In this document: piece after piece, positions 26,688 through 34,607 of the stretch
Layout: the number at the start of each line of letters is the position of its first letter
Numbering within the stretch: the stretch's first letter is position 1
DNA from: a virus
Strand: one strand, 5' to 3'
DNA length: 64,000 nt
Virus record (IMG/VR): IMGVR_UViG_3300021602_000003
Span: 62,001-126,000 of that record
The notes under the pieces: model-generated
What the model was told of the DNA's origin: nothing
Database searches by the model: none
Seen by the model: only the letters and a program-made list of their open reading frames with translations
Program-made: the position numbers and the translations under genes

Positions 26688-28580
26688 ATGATATACGAAA
26701 CCTATATTGCAAAAAGTCGCTACGCCAGATACATCGATTCTAAGAAACGTCGAGAGAATTGGGATGAAACTGTAGTACGATATTTTGACTTTATGACAGA
26801 CCATTTGAAAGAACAATGTAACTATACTCTAACAAAAGAATTAAGATCGGAATTACAGAGTGCAGTTACTAATTTCGAAGTCATGCCTTCTATGCGAGCC
26901 TTAATGACAGCAGGTAAAGCATTAGGTAGAGATAATACTTCCGGTTATAACTGTTCTTACTTGCCTATCGACGATCCAAAAGCATTCGATGAAGCGATGT
27001 TTATTTTATTATGTGGCACCGGTGTGGGATTTAGTGTAGAAAGACAATATATAGCAAAATTACCAGAAGTACCAGAAAGAATTTTTGATAGTGAATCTGT
27101 TATCGTTGTATCAGATAGTAAAGAAGGTTGGGCAAAGTCTTTGCGTCAGGTCATTGCAATGTTATATTCGGGTGAAGCACCTAGATGGGACACAAGTAAG
27201 GTTCGCCCAGCAGGCGCTAGATTAAAAACTTTTGGCGGTCGAGCATCTGGCCCGGAACCATTGGTAGAATTATTCAAGTTTGTTGTTAAGATTTTTAAGA
27301 ATGCTCAAGGACGTAAATTAAATAGTATCGAATGTCACGATATTATGTGTAAGGTAGGTGAAGTGGTTGTTGTAGGCGGTGTACGTAGATCGGCAATGAT
27401 TTCTTTATCGAATCTTTCTGATGACCGTATGCGTAATGCTAAGACAGGTTCTTGGTGGGAGACACAAGGCCAGCGTGCCTTAGCTAATAATAGTGCTTGC
27501 CATACAGAACGACCTGATGTGGGTATTTTTATGCAAGAGTGGTTATCACTATATGAATCTAAATCGGGCGAGCGTGGGATATTTAATAGAGAAGCAGCAA
27601 AGAATATTGTTAAGATGAACGGTCGTCGTAACCCGGACTTCGAGTTTGGTACAAATCCATGTGCAGAGATCATTTTACGTCCATACCAATTCTGTAATTT
27701 GACCGAAATTATTGTTCGATCTACAGATACATTAGATGATTTATTGAGAAAAGCCCGTATTGCAACAATAATGGGTACATTCCAGTCGACAATGACTCAT
27801 TTTCCTTACCTTCGTAAGATTTGGCGCGACAATACCGAACAAGAACGCTTATTAGGTGTGTCTATGACCGGTATATTAGATAATCATCTGTTAAATGACC
27901 CGTCCGATAAAGAATTACCTGCACGTCTTGAAGCAATTAAGGCATTAACGGTAGATGTAAATACTAAATTAGCATCATCGTTGGGAATACAGGCAGCAGC
28001 AGCCATTACCGCAGTTAAGCCTTCCGGTACAGTATCTCAATTAACAAATACTGCAAGTGGTATTCATCCACGTCATGCTGCTTATTACTATAGACGTATC
28101 CGTGGTGATATTAAAGATCCTCTTACGAAGGCTATGATGGCAGCAGGAGTACCTTGCGAGCCTGATGTAATGAAACCAGGTAGTACGATGGTATTTACTT
28201 TCCCGAAGAAAGCACCTGACGGGGCAGTATTACGTTGCCAATTAGATGCTATAAAGCATTTGAATCTGTGGCTTGTTTATCAGCGACACTATTGCGAGCA
28301 TAAACCGTCAGTAACTATCTCCGTTAGTGAAAAAGAATGGCCGGCAGTGGGTGCATTTGTCTGGGATCATTTTGATGAGATGTCAGGTGTCTCTTTCTTG
28401 CCATATGACGGTGGCAATTATAAACAAGCACCATACGAAGATTGTACTAAAGAAGAATTCGAAGCATTATCGGCTAAGATGCCTAAGGATATTGATTGGG
28501 ATAATATTGTAGAATTAGATGATAATGTGGAAGGTGCACAAATGTTGGCTTGCACTGCAGGAGGCGGGTGCGAGATCTAA
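26688..28580 (+). CDS. nrdJ: Class II (B12-dependent) ribonucleotide reductase
   Basis: Reduces ribonucleotides to deoxyribonucleotides with adenosylcobalamin, supplying phage DNA synthesis. Seen are the N-terminal active-site Cys in SGYNCSYLP, the finger-loop NPCAEIILRP carrying the radical Cys and Glu, the KPSGTVSQLTN phosphate-binding loop, and a redox Cys pair at the end (ACTAGGGCEI). At 630 residues it is shorter than Lactobacillus RTPR (about 740). It depends on host or environmental cobalamin. A homing endonuclease gene follows within two bases. Confidence 0.92.
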   Translation: MIYETYIAKSRYARYIDSKKRRENWDETVVRYFDFMTDHLKEQCNYTLTKELRSELQSAVTNFEVMPSMRALMTAGKALGRDNTSGYNCSYLPIDDPKAFDEAMFILLCGTGVGFSVERQYIAKLPEVPERIFDSESVIVVSDSKEGWAKSLRQVIAMLYSGEAPRWDTSKVRPAGARLKTFGGRASGPEPLVELFKFVVKIFKNAQGRKLNSIECHDIMCKVGEVVVVGGVRRSAMISLSNLSDDRMRNAKTGSWWETQGQRALANNSACHTERPDVGIFMQEWLSLYESKSGERGIFNREAAKNIVKMNGRRNPDFEFGTNPCAEIILRPYQFCNLTEIIVRSTDTLDDLLRKARIATIMGTFQSTMTHFPYLRKIWRDNTEQERLLGVSMTGILDNHLLNDPSDKELPARLEAIKALTVDVNTKLASSLGIQAAAAITAVKPSGTVSQLTNTASGIHPRHAAYYYRRIRGDIKDPLTKAMMAAGVPCEPDVMKPGSTMVFTFPKKAPDGAVLRCQLDAIKHLNLWLVYQRHYCEHKPSVTISVSEKEWPAVGAFVWDHFDEMSGVSFLPYDGGNYKQAPYEDCTKEEFEALSAKMPKDIDWDNIVELDDNVEGAQMLACTAGGGCEI

Positions 28581-28581
28581 T

Positions 28582-29268
28582 ATGAATTATTATCTTTATA
28601 AGATAATTAACACGATTTCCGGCAAGATATACATAGGTGTACGCAAAAGTGTCGTTCTGCCGGAAATCGATTCATACATGGGTTCGGGTATAGCCATAAA
28701 ATCTGCCATAAAGAAACACGGATTAAAAAATTTTACAAAAAATATATTAGAAGTATTTGAAACAGAATTACAGATGTATGGCAGGGAGGCAGATATAGTA
28801 AATACAGATTTTATACTCAGGGAAGATACATATAATATAGCATTAGGCGGCCAAGGCGGTGACCGATGGACAAACGACCCTAACAGAGATATTAGGAGTA
28901 AGAATTTATCCAAATCGTTATTGGCTAGATATGAATCTATGACCGCCGAAGATCGTAAATTAATATATGGTTTAAAAGGTACAAAAAATCCGTTTAGTGC
29001 ATATAATAAGACTCTTACCAGAGAAGATAGGCAGGCCAAAACTGCAAAATATAATTATACATTAATATCCCCAAACAGAGAGTTATTTAATACAAATAGT
29101 CTTAAGGATTTCTGTTTAACACACGGATTAAATAGAGACACATTTATATATTTTATGGATAAGGGATTGATACCGGAGTACAGCAGAACTGGGAAGAAAG
29201 ATTCGGGAAATATATCAAGGATACGGACAACCGGATGGTCTGTAACACGGTTACTCATATTAAGATAG
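28582..29268 (+). CDS. GIY-YIG homing endonuclease
   Basis: Free-standing GIY-YIG nuclease directly after nrdJ, a frequent homing target in phages. The N-terminus YLYKIINTISGKIYIGVRKS carries the GIY-YIG motif; SYMGSG, the GREADIVN helix with Glu, and YNIALGGQGG follow. The C-terminal segment (LKDFCLTHGLNRDTFIYFM) is a DNA-binding-type helix-turn-helix. The ATG at 28582 is used; an upstream ATG lies inside nrdJ. Confidence 0.88.
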   Translation: MNYYLYKIINTISGKIYIGVRKSVVLPEIDSYMGSGIAIKSAIKKHGLKNFTKNILEVFETELQMYGREADIVNTDFILREDTYNIALGGQGGDRWTNDPNRDIRSKNLSKSLLARYESMTAEDRKLIYGLKGTKNPFSAYNKTLTREDRQAKTAKYNYTLISPNRELFNTNSLKDFCLTHGLNRDTFIYFMDKGLIPEYSRTGKKDSGNISRIRTTGWSVTRLLILR

Positions 29269-29338
29269 AAATATTAACCGAATGTTTGCTTTTTAAACAC
29301 ATAACATATACAATAACACAATAATATTAAGGGATAAT

Positions 29339-29638
29339 ATGCTAAAAGACACATCATACATAAAAGTATTTAAATTATCGACAGGGGAAGAAATTATAGC
29401 AAGTGTTGCTGAAGAAACAACGACTGCTATTATGATTAAGAATCCTTTGCAAATGGTAATGGGTCAACGTGGTCCACAATTTGGCCCATTTATGGTGATG
29501 GCAGATCCGGGAAAAACAATTTCGTTGAACAGATCGCTAATTGTTGCTACGACTACACCTTTGGTAGAGTTGGAAGGTCAATATGAAAGTATTACAACAG
29601 GAATTGCATTGCCACAAAAAAGCTCTATCATCACCTAA
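29339..29638 (+). CDS. Small protein, possibly Sm-like fold
   Basis: The 99-residue beta-rich protein begins YIKVFKLSTGEEIIASV and continues with MIKNPLQMV, a pattern seen in short Sm/LSm-like proteins (LxTGExIxG...V.NPL). If so it could bind RNA as a ring. Conserved in marine T4-like phages as far as I recall. Assignment is tentative. Confidence 0.45.
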   Translation: MLKDTSYIKVFKLSTGEEIIASVAEETTTAIMIKNPLQMVMGQRGPQFGPFMVMADPGKTISLNRSLIVATTTPLVELEGQYESITTGIALPQKSSIIT

Positions 29639-29647
29639 AGGATAATC

Positions 29648-29860
29648 ATGAACATGAGAACTACACCCAAGACACCGTATGAAATTAGATTAGAGCTATT
29701 GCAACTCGCCCAGATAATTCTCAACGGGAAACATGCAGCAGATGCTGCCGCAGCAAATTCGACCAGACCTGCAGCTACAACAGCACCTACCACAGAAGAA
29801 ATTATTACAGAAGCCGAAAAAATGAATGCATTTATTTCTAAAGCTAATCTATCGCATTAA
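29648..29860 (+). CDS. Small conserved helical protein
   Basis: The 70-residue protein has PYEIRLELLQLAQIIL and an Ala/Thr linker, then TTEEIITEAEKMNAFISK. This N- and C-terminal pairing recurs in T4-like cyanophage proteins of unknown function. Confidence 0.55.
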   Translation: MNMRTTPKTPYEIRLELLQLAQIILNGKHAADAAAANSTRPAATTAPTTEEIITEAEKMNAFISKANLSH

Positions 29861-29862
29861 AT

Positions 29863-29898
29863 TTGACAACATGGGGAAAATACTGTATTATATTCTCT
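29863..29898 (+). promoter_or_regulatory. Sigma-70 promoter, leaderless layout
   Basis: TTGACA at 29863-29868, 17-base spacer, TATTAT at 29886-29891, ATG at 29899 (seven bases after the -10). Confidence 0.75.
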
Positions 29899-30678
29899 AT
29901 GTACAAAAATATTAAATTAGCTATAAGGAAATTTAAACATTGGTTTAAATTTCAACCTCCTGGGTCAATGACTTCGAAAGGGTGGCGTCTTTTTGAAAAA
30001 GAATTTAGCGAAAAGGCGCCAATCCGATATTGGTTTAAAACAAAGTTTAGAAGAAATATCGTACTACCAATAATATGGAAGTATGAAGCTATCGATCAAT
30101 GGATCCGACATCGTACATATGACAAATATCATGTCGTTAAAACAGGACTGAAGCCTGGATATTACGATATAGATACACTAATGTTACATTCTAACTTCAA
30201 CATGTTGAAAGACTTTGTTGAAGTCGAGCAAGCAATACACACATATTGGTGGTCGGATGAGTGTAAGAATGCAAGTTGGTTTGAAAAGCATATGCCATTT
30301 TATCGAACATTTTATCCTTTCCGACGACCCGAGTTAGGTATCAAACATCTAGAATGGGCGGCTACACTCGACGATCCATCTTTACCAGTGCATGAAAGGT
30401 GTGACAGCCAGGCCGTTTTTGCTAGAGAAACTCTATTATTGTATAGATGGTGGGTGAATGAACGACCAGCAAGAGAAAAAGAAAAATATGTCGAATATAA
30501 TGATCAAGGTCTGGGTTCATTGGGTTGTTTTGATGATGATTTCGACAGAGAAGCCGATGACTATAAAGATCATATAAAATCTATGACATCACGTCAGAAT
30601 AAAGAAGAAGAGTGGCAACAAGAAGACGACGACATGCTTGTTCGCCTTGTTAAGGTGCGCCGCGGATTATGGACTTAA
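29899..30678 (+). CDS. Conserved phage hypothetical protein
   Basis: The 259-residue protein is rich in Trp, Arg and Lys with conserved blocks APIRYWFKTKFRRN, TYDKYHVVKTGLKPGYYD and LLLYRWWVNERP, seen in many large tailed phages without a function. The C-terminus is acidic. The ATG at 29899 is preferred because the in-frame TTG at 29863 is the -35 box of the promoter. It overlaps the next gene by ten bases. Confidence 0.65.
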   Translation: MYKNIKLAIRKFKHWFKFQPPGSMTSKGWRLFEKEFSEKAPIRYWFKTKFRRNIVLPIIWKYEAIDQWIRHRTYDKYHVVKTGLKPGYYDIDTLMLHSNFNMLKDFVEVEQAIHTYWWSDECKNASWFEKHMPFYRTFYPFRRPELGIKHLEWAATLDDPSLPVHERCDSQAVFARETLLLYRWWVNERPAREKEKYVEYNDQGLGSLGCFDDDFDREADDYKDHIKSMTSRQNKEEEWQQEDDDMLVRLVKVRRGLWT

Positions 30679-31040
30679 TGCCTGATTTAGAGCGTGATAT
30701 GATTGCCGACCCAATCATAATTACACATTTGGAAAATAAAGAACTTGCGAGAGAATTCTATGCCGCAATGTGTAATATGAGATGGGAAAAGATAGATGAG
30801 CGCGATCGCGATCAACAAATTATCGATAAGCTAAAGGGCATAAATCCCAATATATGGTCGATTTCGTGGAGAGGCTCCGGCGGAGTTATTGCGGGCCTAC
30901 GTAATATGTTTTATAATACAACAGAAGATTACATAGACTTTTATTGCGGTGGTAATGAAGGTTTAGTAAGTCCCTTAGTAGAAGAATGTTTTAATAGATT
31001 AGGATGGAAACAGTGTCCTTGGGAAGAAGAAATTGTATAA
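30669..31040 (+). CDS. Conserved phage hypothetical protein
   Basis: Unknown; 123 residues with SISWRGSGGVIAGLRNMFYN and DYIDFYCGGNEG. It overlaps both neighbours, so the three genes 29899-31800 form one translationally coupled unit under the 29863 promoter. Confidence 0.6.
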   Translation: MDLMPDLERDMIADPIIITHLENKELAREFYAAMCNMRWEKIDERDRDQQIIDKLKGINPNIWSISWRGSGGVIAGLRNMFYNTTEDYIDFYCGGNEGLVSPLVEECFNRLGWKQCPWEEEIV

Positions 31041-31800
31041 TAGTTTAGAAAATTATGTGAAGAATAGTTTTGATGGAATGTTAGTATTCGGAGATACCCA
31101 CGGAGATTACAATTTATTCGAAAAAGCATATAATTTTGCTAAGAGTGAAAACTTTTTCTTTATGTCTATGGGAGACTTAGTAGACCGTGGCCATCAACCG
31201 TTTGAAGTAGTAAAAGCAATGTACGAAGCAATGTACGAAGGTCGTGCAGGTTTGGTGATAGGAAATCACGATGATAAATTTCGTAGATATGCTGATGGTG
31301 CAAAAGTAAGCTTTTCTACAGATGCCAAGCGTACATTAGACGATGTCGGCCCAGATAAAATGGAAGATTTCTTAAAAATGTATGTCTCTATGATAGATGA
31401 CAAGATGTTTTCTGGATTCTTTCATAAATTCGACGAGTTTACCTTAGTACATGCAGGATGCCACAAGCGTATGTGGGAATCCGGTTTCGTTATGAGTAAG
31501 ACAGAGAAGGCTAGGTTCTTAGTAGGCGAAACAAACGGTCAAAAATATGATGATGGATATCCTGTTAGGCTATATAACTGGATAGAGGATGTTCCTATGG
31601 GGAAGACGGTTATGGTAGGGCATGATAAAATGCCTATTCATAATGTTAATATAACTGAGCCGATGACCGTTTCTAATAAGAATGGTGGCAAGGTGATATT
31701 TTTAGATACTGGTTGCGGTAAAGGCGGATTCTTATCTGGTGCAGTAATGTTATCGGGTAAGAAGGGCTTTGTAGTTGACAGATTTGTCGAGTTTAAATGA
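31033..31800 (+). CDS. PPP-family serine/threonine phosphatase
   Basis: Metal-dependent phosphatase related to lambda phosphatase. Motifs GDTHGD (20-25), GDLVDRG (47-53) and GNHD (77-80) are complete; later metal ligands are likely in VHAGCHKRMW and VMVGHDKMP. The 255-residue length fits bacteriophage PPP enzymes (lambda about 221). The start is probably the TTG at 31033, overlapping the upstream stop; the first ATG (31078) would leave only four residues before the first motif. The substrate is unknown; reversal of host kinase signalling or 2',3'-cyclic nucleotide cleavage are possibilities. Confidence 0.85.
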   Translation: MYNSLENYVKNSFDGMLVFGDTHGDYNLFEKAYNFAKSENFFFMSMGDLVDRGHQPFEVVKAMYEAMYEGRAGLVIGNHDDKFRRYADGAKVSFSTDAKRTLDDVGPDKMEDFLKMYVSMIDDKMFSGFFHKFDEFTLVHAGCHKRMWESGFVMSKTEKARFLVGETNGQKYDDGYPVRLYNWIEDVPMGKTVMVGHDKMPIHNVNITEPMTVSNKNGGKVIFLDTGCGKGGFLSGAVMLSGKKGFVVDRFVEFK

Positions 31801-31805
31801 AAAAT

Positions 31806-31834
31806 TTGACAAAAGCGCCGCAGACTAGTAATAT
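31806..31834 (+). promoter_or_regulatory. Sigma-70 promoter of the KTSC gene
   Basis: TTGACA, 17-base spacer, TAATAT. It is followed by a 51-base leader with an AGCC/GGCT hairpin and a TTGGAGAA ribosome site. Confidence 0.75.
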
Positions 31835-31885
31835 TACAACTGTTGCAGCCATACTGGCTTAACAAAATTTTAACTTGGAGAATTT

Positions 31886-32140
31886 ATGACAAACACAAAC
31901 GCAAAGAAATTGGTAAAGATTGATAAAGCTGCAAAATTTGTTCCCGTTGAAGGAAGTTCGCTTGTTGCTTCTTATGCACGTACAGGTAATGATCTTGCAT
32001 TGAAGTTTAATAACGGCGGTACTTATTTGTATAAGGCTGTTGACGAAAAGACAATGGAGAGCTTTGTTGCAGCGGCTTCTAAAGGCAAGTTCTTTGCTTC
32101 GAGCATCAGAAATAAGTTTATTGCTGAACAAGCAGAATAA
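31886..32140 (+). CDS. KTSC-domain protein
   Basis: The 84-residue protein matches the short KTSC family: VEGSSLVASYARTGNDLALKF, then GGTYLYKAV and a Ser-Lys-Gly-Lys-Phe-Phe block near the end. KTSC domains occur alone or fused to lysyl-tRNA synthetase-like and phage proteins; their role is not settled. It has its own promoter. Confidence 0.7.
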   Translation: MTNTNAKKLVKIDKAAKFVPVEGSSLVASYARTGNDLALKFNNGGTYLYKAVDEKTMESFVAAASKGKFFASSIRNKFIAEQAE

Positions 32141-32142
32141 TT

Positions 32143-32150
32143 TATAAATA
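32143..32150 (+). promoter_or_regulatory. Late promoter TATAAATA
   Basis: Canonical octamer ending eight bases before the ATG at 32159, so the leader would be very short. Confidence 0.5.
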
Positions 32151-32158
32151 GGTCCACA

Positions 32159-32419
32159 ATGGCAGAATTATTAAAATGGAATATAAGTGTCGAATGCGGA
32201 CCTACTGCATCAGATGTACATCATATCATAATTAATGCAACTTCTTCGGAAGATGCATTGGTTAAAGCTAAACAGTGGGCGGAAGACAATAATGTAAAAA
32301 ACCCTACGTTTAGCGAACCGTATGAAGACATATACGATGAGTTTTTAGAATGGACACCCGAAGAAGAGGAAGAGTTCCTGCACATAGTTAATAACTCGGG
32401 TAATATTGGCGAAGATTGA
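32159..32419 (+). CDS. Small acidic protein
   Basis: Unknown; 86 residues, beginning MAELLKWNISVECGP, with a DALVKAKQWAEDN helix like those of small alpha/beta phage proteins, and a Glu-rich end. Its tail overlaps the next -35 box. Confidence 0.5.
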   Translation: MAELLKWNISVECGPTASDVHHIIINATSSEDALVKAKQWAEDNNVKNPTFSEPYEDIYDEFLEWTPEEEEEFLHIVNNSGNIGED

Positions 32420-32445
32420 CCAAGATTATGCCGTTATTGTATAAT
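32416..32445 (+). promoter_or_regulatory. Sigma-70 promoter of the NMNAT-Nudix gene
   Basis: TTGACC, 18-base spacer, consensus TATAAT at 32440-32445. A leader of about 60 bases follows. Confidence 0.8.
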
Positions 32446-32510
32446 AAAGGCTAAATAACAATAGTAGAGATAGACTTTACTATATCATTAAACAACATAG
32501 GATTTATGTT

Positions 32511-33542
32511 ATGACAAAACAGTATCATACACTCGTATTCATCGGTCGGTTTCAACCGGTGCACAATGCTCACACAGAAATCATCCGTAGAGCAAGTAAA
32601 CTTTCCAAACAAATTATTATCATTGTCGGCAGTGCTAATCAACCACGGACCTATAAGAATCCGTGGACAAGCAAAGACCGCCAAAACATGCTCGAAAATA
32701 TTCTGAACTATATAGTTCCAGAGACAGAGTGTGCGGTTCGTATCGAGCACAATACAGACACAATCTATAATGATACAGCATGGGCCGGCCGTGTCCAGTC
32801 TATTGTAGCAAAACATACACAACCGGGTGATAAGATTGGTGTAATCGGGCATAAGAAAGATAGCACCTGCTTTTATCTTGATATGTTTCCGCAATGGGAA
32901 CAAGTTGAAGTTCCACTACTGGAACCTCTCAACGCTACGAATATTCGTGATCTTTATTTTCGCCGAGATGCTAATATGCACTTTATTCATGGTGTTGTTC
33001 CACAACCTGTATTTAGATTGCTAGAAGGTTGGAAAGATACACCAGAATACGAACAAATTATTCGTGAACGAGAATTTGTTGAAATGTATAAAAAACAATA
33101 TTCGAGTTTACCATATGAACCAGTATTTGTAACAACCGATGCTGTAGTAATATGCTCTGGACATGTGGCAATGATCAAACGCCGCAGCGAACCAGGTAAA
33201 GGTCTGTGGGCATTACCCGGCGGATTCTTAAATGCTGCTACAGATAAGAGTGTTGTAGATGCAATGATTCGCGAATTACGTGAAGAGACAGGTATTAAGG
33301 TACCTGCCCCTGTACTTTTAGGTAGCATTAAGGATTCGCGTGTTTTTGACGCAATAAACCGTAGTGCCAGAGGCAGAACAATAACGCACGCCTTTAAGAT
33401 TCTATTGCCAGATGGTCCACTACCGAAAATTAAAGGTATGGATGATGCAGTTAAGGCAGAATGGATCCCGATTAGCGAAATAGACAGTAATGTATGTTTT
33501 GAAGATCATTTCGAAATTATTAATCACTTTTTGGGGAACTAA
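32511..33542 (+). CDS. NMN adenylyltransferase-Nudix bifunctional protein
   Basis: The N-terminal domain is a nucleotidyltransferase (GRFQPVHNAH at 12-21 with the HxGH-type site, and later NATNIRDLYFRR), expected to convert NMN plus ATP to NAD. The C-terminal Nudix domain (ALPGGFLNAATDKS then MIRELREETGI at about 230-262) is expected to hydrolyse ADP-ribose or related compounds. The fusion is known in bacteria and some phages. The nicotinamide phosphoribosyltransferase one gene away makes its substrate, so the pair forms a two-step NAD salvage route from nicotinamide. It uses more CGC, CTC and GGT codons than its neighbours, suggesting transfer. Confidence 0.9.
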   Translation: MTKQYHTLVFIGRFQPVHNAHTEIIRRASKLSKQIIIIVGSANQPRTYKNPWTSKDRQNMLENILNYIVPETECAVRIEHNTDTIYNDTAWAGRVQSIVAKHTQPGDKIGVIGHKKDSTCFYLDMFPQWEQVEVPLLEPLNATNIRDLYFRRDANMHFIHGVVPQPVFRLLEGWKDTPEYEQIIREREFVEMYKKQYSSLPYEPVFVTTDAVVICSGHVAMIKRRSEPGKGLWALPGGFLNAATDKSVVDAMIRELREETGIKVPAPVLLGSIKDSRVFDAINRSARGRTITHAFKILLPDGPLPKIKGMDDAVKAEWIPISEIDSNVCFEDHFEIINHFLGN

Positions 33543-33543
33543 A

Positions 33544-34527
33544 ATGAGAAATAAGATACCAACTGGCTACCTCTTTACAGTCGATGGATTACGTGGCGAA
33601 CTCGAAACATTATCTATCGGAGACTACGGAAAATCACGAAACATAAAAGCTGATTTTCTCGGATTTCCAAATGAAATCAACGGAGTTGCAAATGGCAATT
33701 GTTTGCCCTTATCTGAAAAATGGGTGATCACACTCTCAACGCAATATGGTTGTATCCAAAACTGCCGATTTTGCGATGTGCCAAAGATTCCATTTAAGGG
33801 TAATGCATCCTTCGACGATCTTAAGTTACAGTTTTATGAGGCAGTAAAATGTTTTCCCGAAGTTCATTATACTGACCGGTTGAATATTCATTTTGCTCGG
33901 ATGGGCGAACCTATTGTTAATGATCATGTTTTCAACTTCGCAAGATGGTTATTTACTAACAAACATATTATTCAGCAAGAGTTAAATCTCCGTACCGAAG
34001 TTATTCATCCTGTTCTAACTACTTCGTTACCGAATAAGTTTAAGCACAATGAAGCGAGATTAAATGAATGGTGCCAGATTAAAAATGAGCTATATAATGG
34101 CCAGGCAGGATTACAGTTGAGCATAAATTCAACTAGTGAGGAACAACGAAATGATATGTTCGCGTGTGGGCAGCTAACCCTTAAAGAAATATCCGATATT
34201 GGAAATCGACTGCCTGATCCTATCGGCAGAAAATATTGTTTGAATTTTGCTTATAGCACTAACTACGAAATAGATGCTAATAAGCTATTGGGTCTTTTTG
34301 ATCCGAATAAATTTATGGTGAAGATTACTCCGATCCACAATAATGACGCATGTAGGAAAAACAACATTAAAACTGTTGGCGGATATGACTCCTATCTACC
34401 GTATAAGACGGTAGAGGAATCACTTAAACTGGCAGGCTACGATGTGTTAGTTTTTGTTCCTTCGATGGACGAGGAACAAGGATTAGTTACGTGCGGGAAT
34501 TTGGTATTGTCCAAAAAATTGACCTAA
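33544..34527 (+). CDS. RlmN/Cfr-like radical SAM enzyme
   Basis: The 327-residue protein has the radical SAM cluster motif CIQNCRFC (Cys70, Cys74, Cys77) preceded by STQYG, the RMGEPIVN block at 119-126, LTTSLP, LSINSTSEEQRND and a late VTCGNLVL with Cys317. This is the RlmN/Cfr order, where the late Cys carries the methyl group. The second RlmN catalytic Cys, seven residues before the first cluster Cys, is Thr63 here, so the chemistry may differ. It starts two bases after the NMNAT-Nudix stop; an in-frame ATG at 33490 lies inside that gene. The role next to NAD salvage genes is unknown. Confidence 0.75.
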   Translation: MRNKIPTGYLFTVDGLRGELETLSIGDYGKSRNIKADFLGFPNEINGVANGNCLPLSEKWVITLSTQYGCIQNCRFCDVPKIPFKGNASFDDLKLQFYEAVKCFPEVHYTDRLNIHFARMGEPIVNDHVFNFARWLFTNKHIIQQELNLRTEVIHPVLTTSLPNKFKHNEARLNEWCQIKNELYNGQAGLQLSINSTSEEQRNDMFACGQLTLKEISDIGNRLPDPIGRKYCLNFAYSTNYEIDANKLLGLFDPNKFMVKITPIHNNDACRKNNIKTVGGYDSYLPYKTVEESLKLAGYDVLVFVPSMDEEQGLVTCGNLVLSKKLT

Positions 34528-34547
34528 TATAGTAATAGTGCTATAAT
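34519..34547 (+). promoter_or_regulatory. Sigma-70 promoter of the NAMPT gene
   Basis: TTGACC, 17-base spacer, consensus TATAAT. The 60-base leader holds a six-pair hairpin (CCCGAC / GTTGGG) and a 12-codon frame starting with ATG at 34553, at about the expected transcript start. Confidence 0.8.
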
Positions 34548-34607
34548 AAGTCATGGTAAGAAAAGTCCCGACGATAGAGTTGGGCATTTAAATAAAGGAA
34601 CTTTATT

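Noticed and set aside
28519-28581. Extension of the GIY-YIG protein into nrdJ
   Set aside because: The GIY-YIG fold starts at MNYYLYKI (28582), and the extension only overlaps the nrdJ end in another frame.
29863-29898. TTG start for the 29899 gene
   Set aside because: The TTG is the first half of the -35 box TTGACA, and the -10 follows before the ATG.
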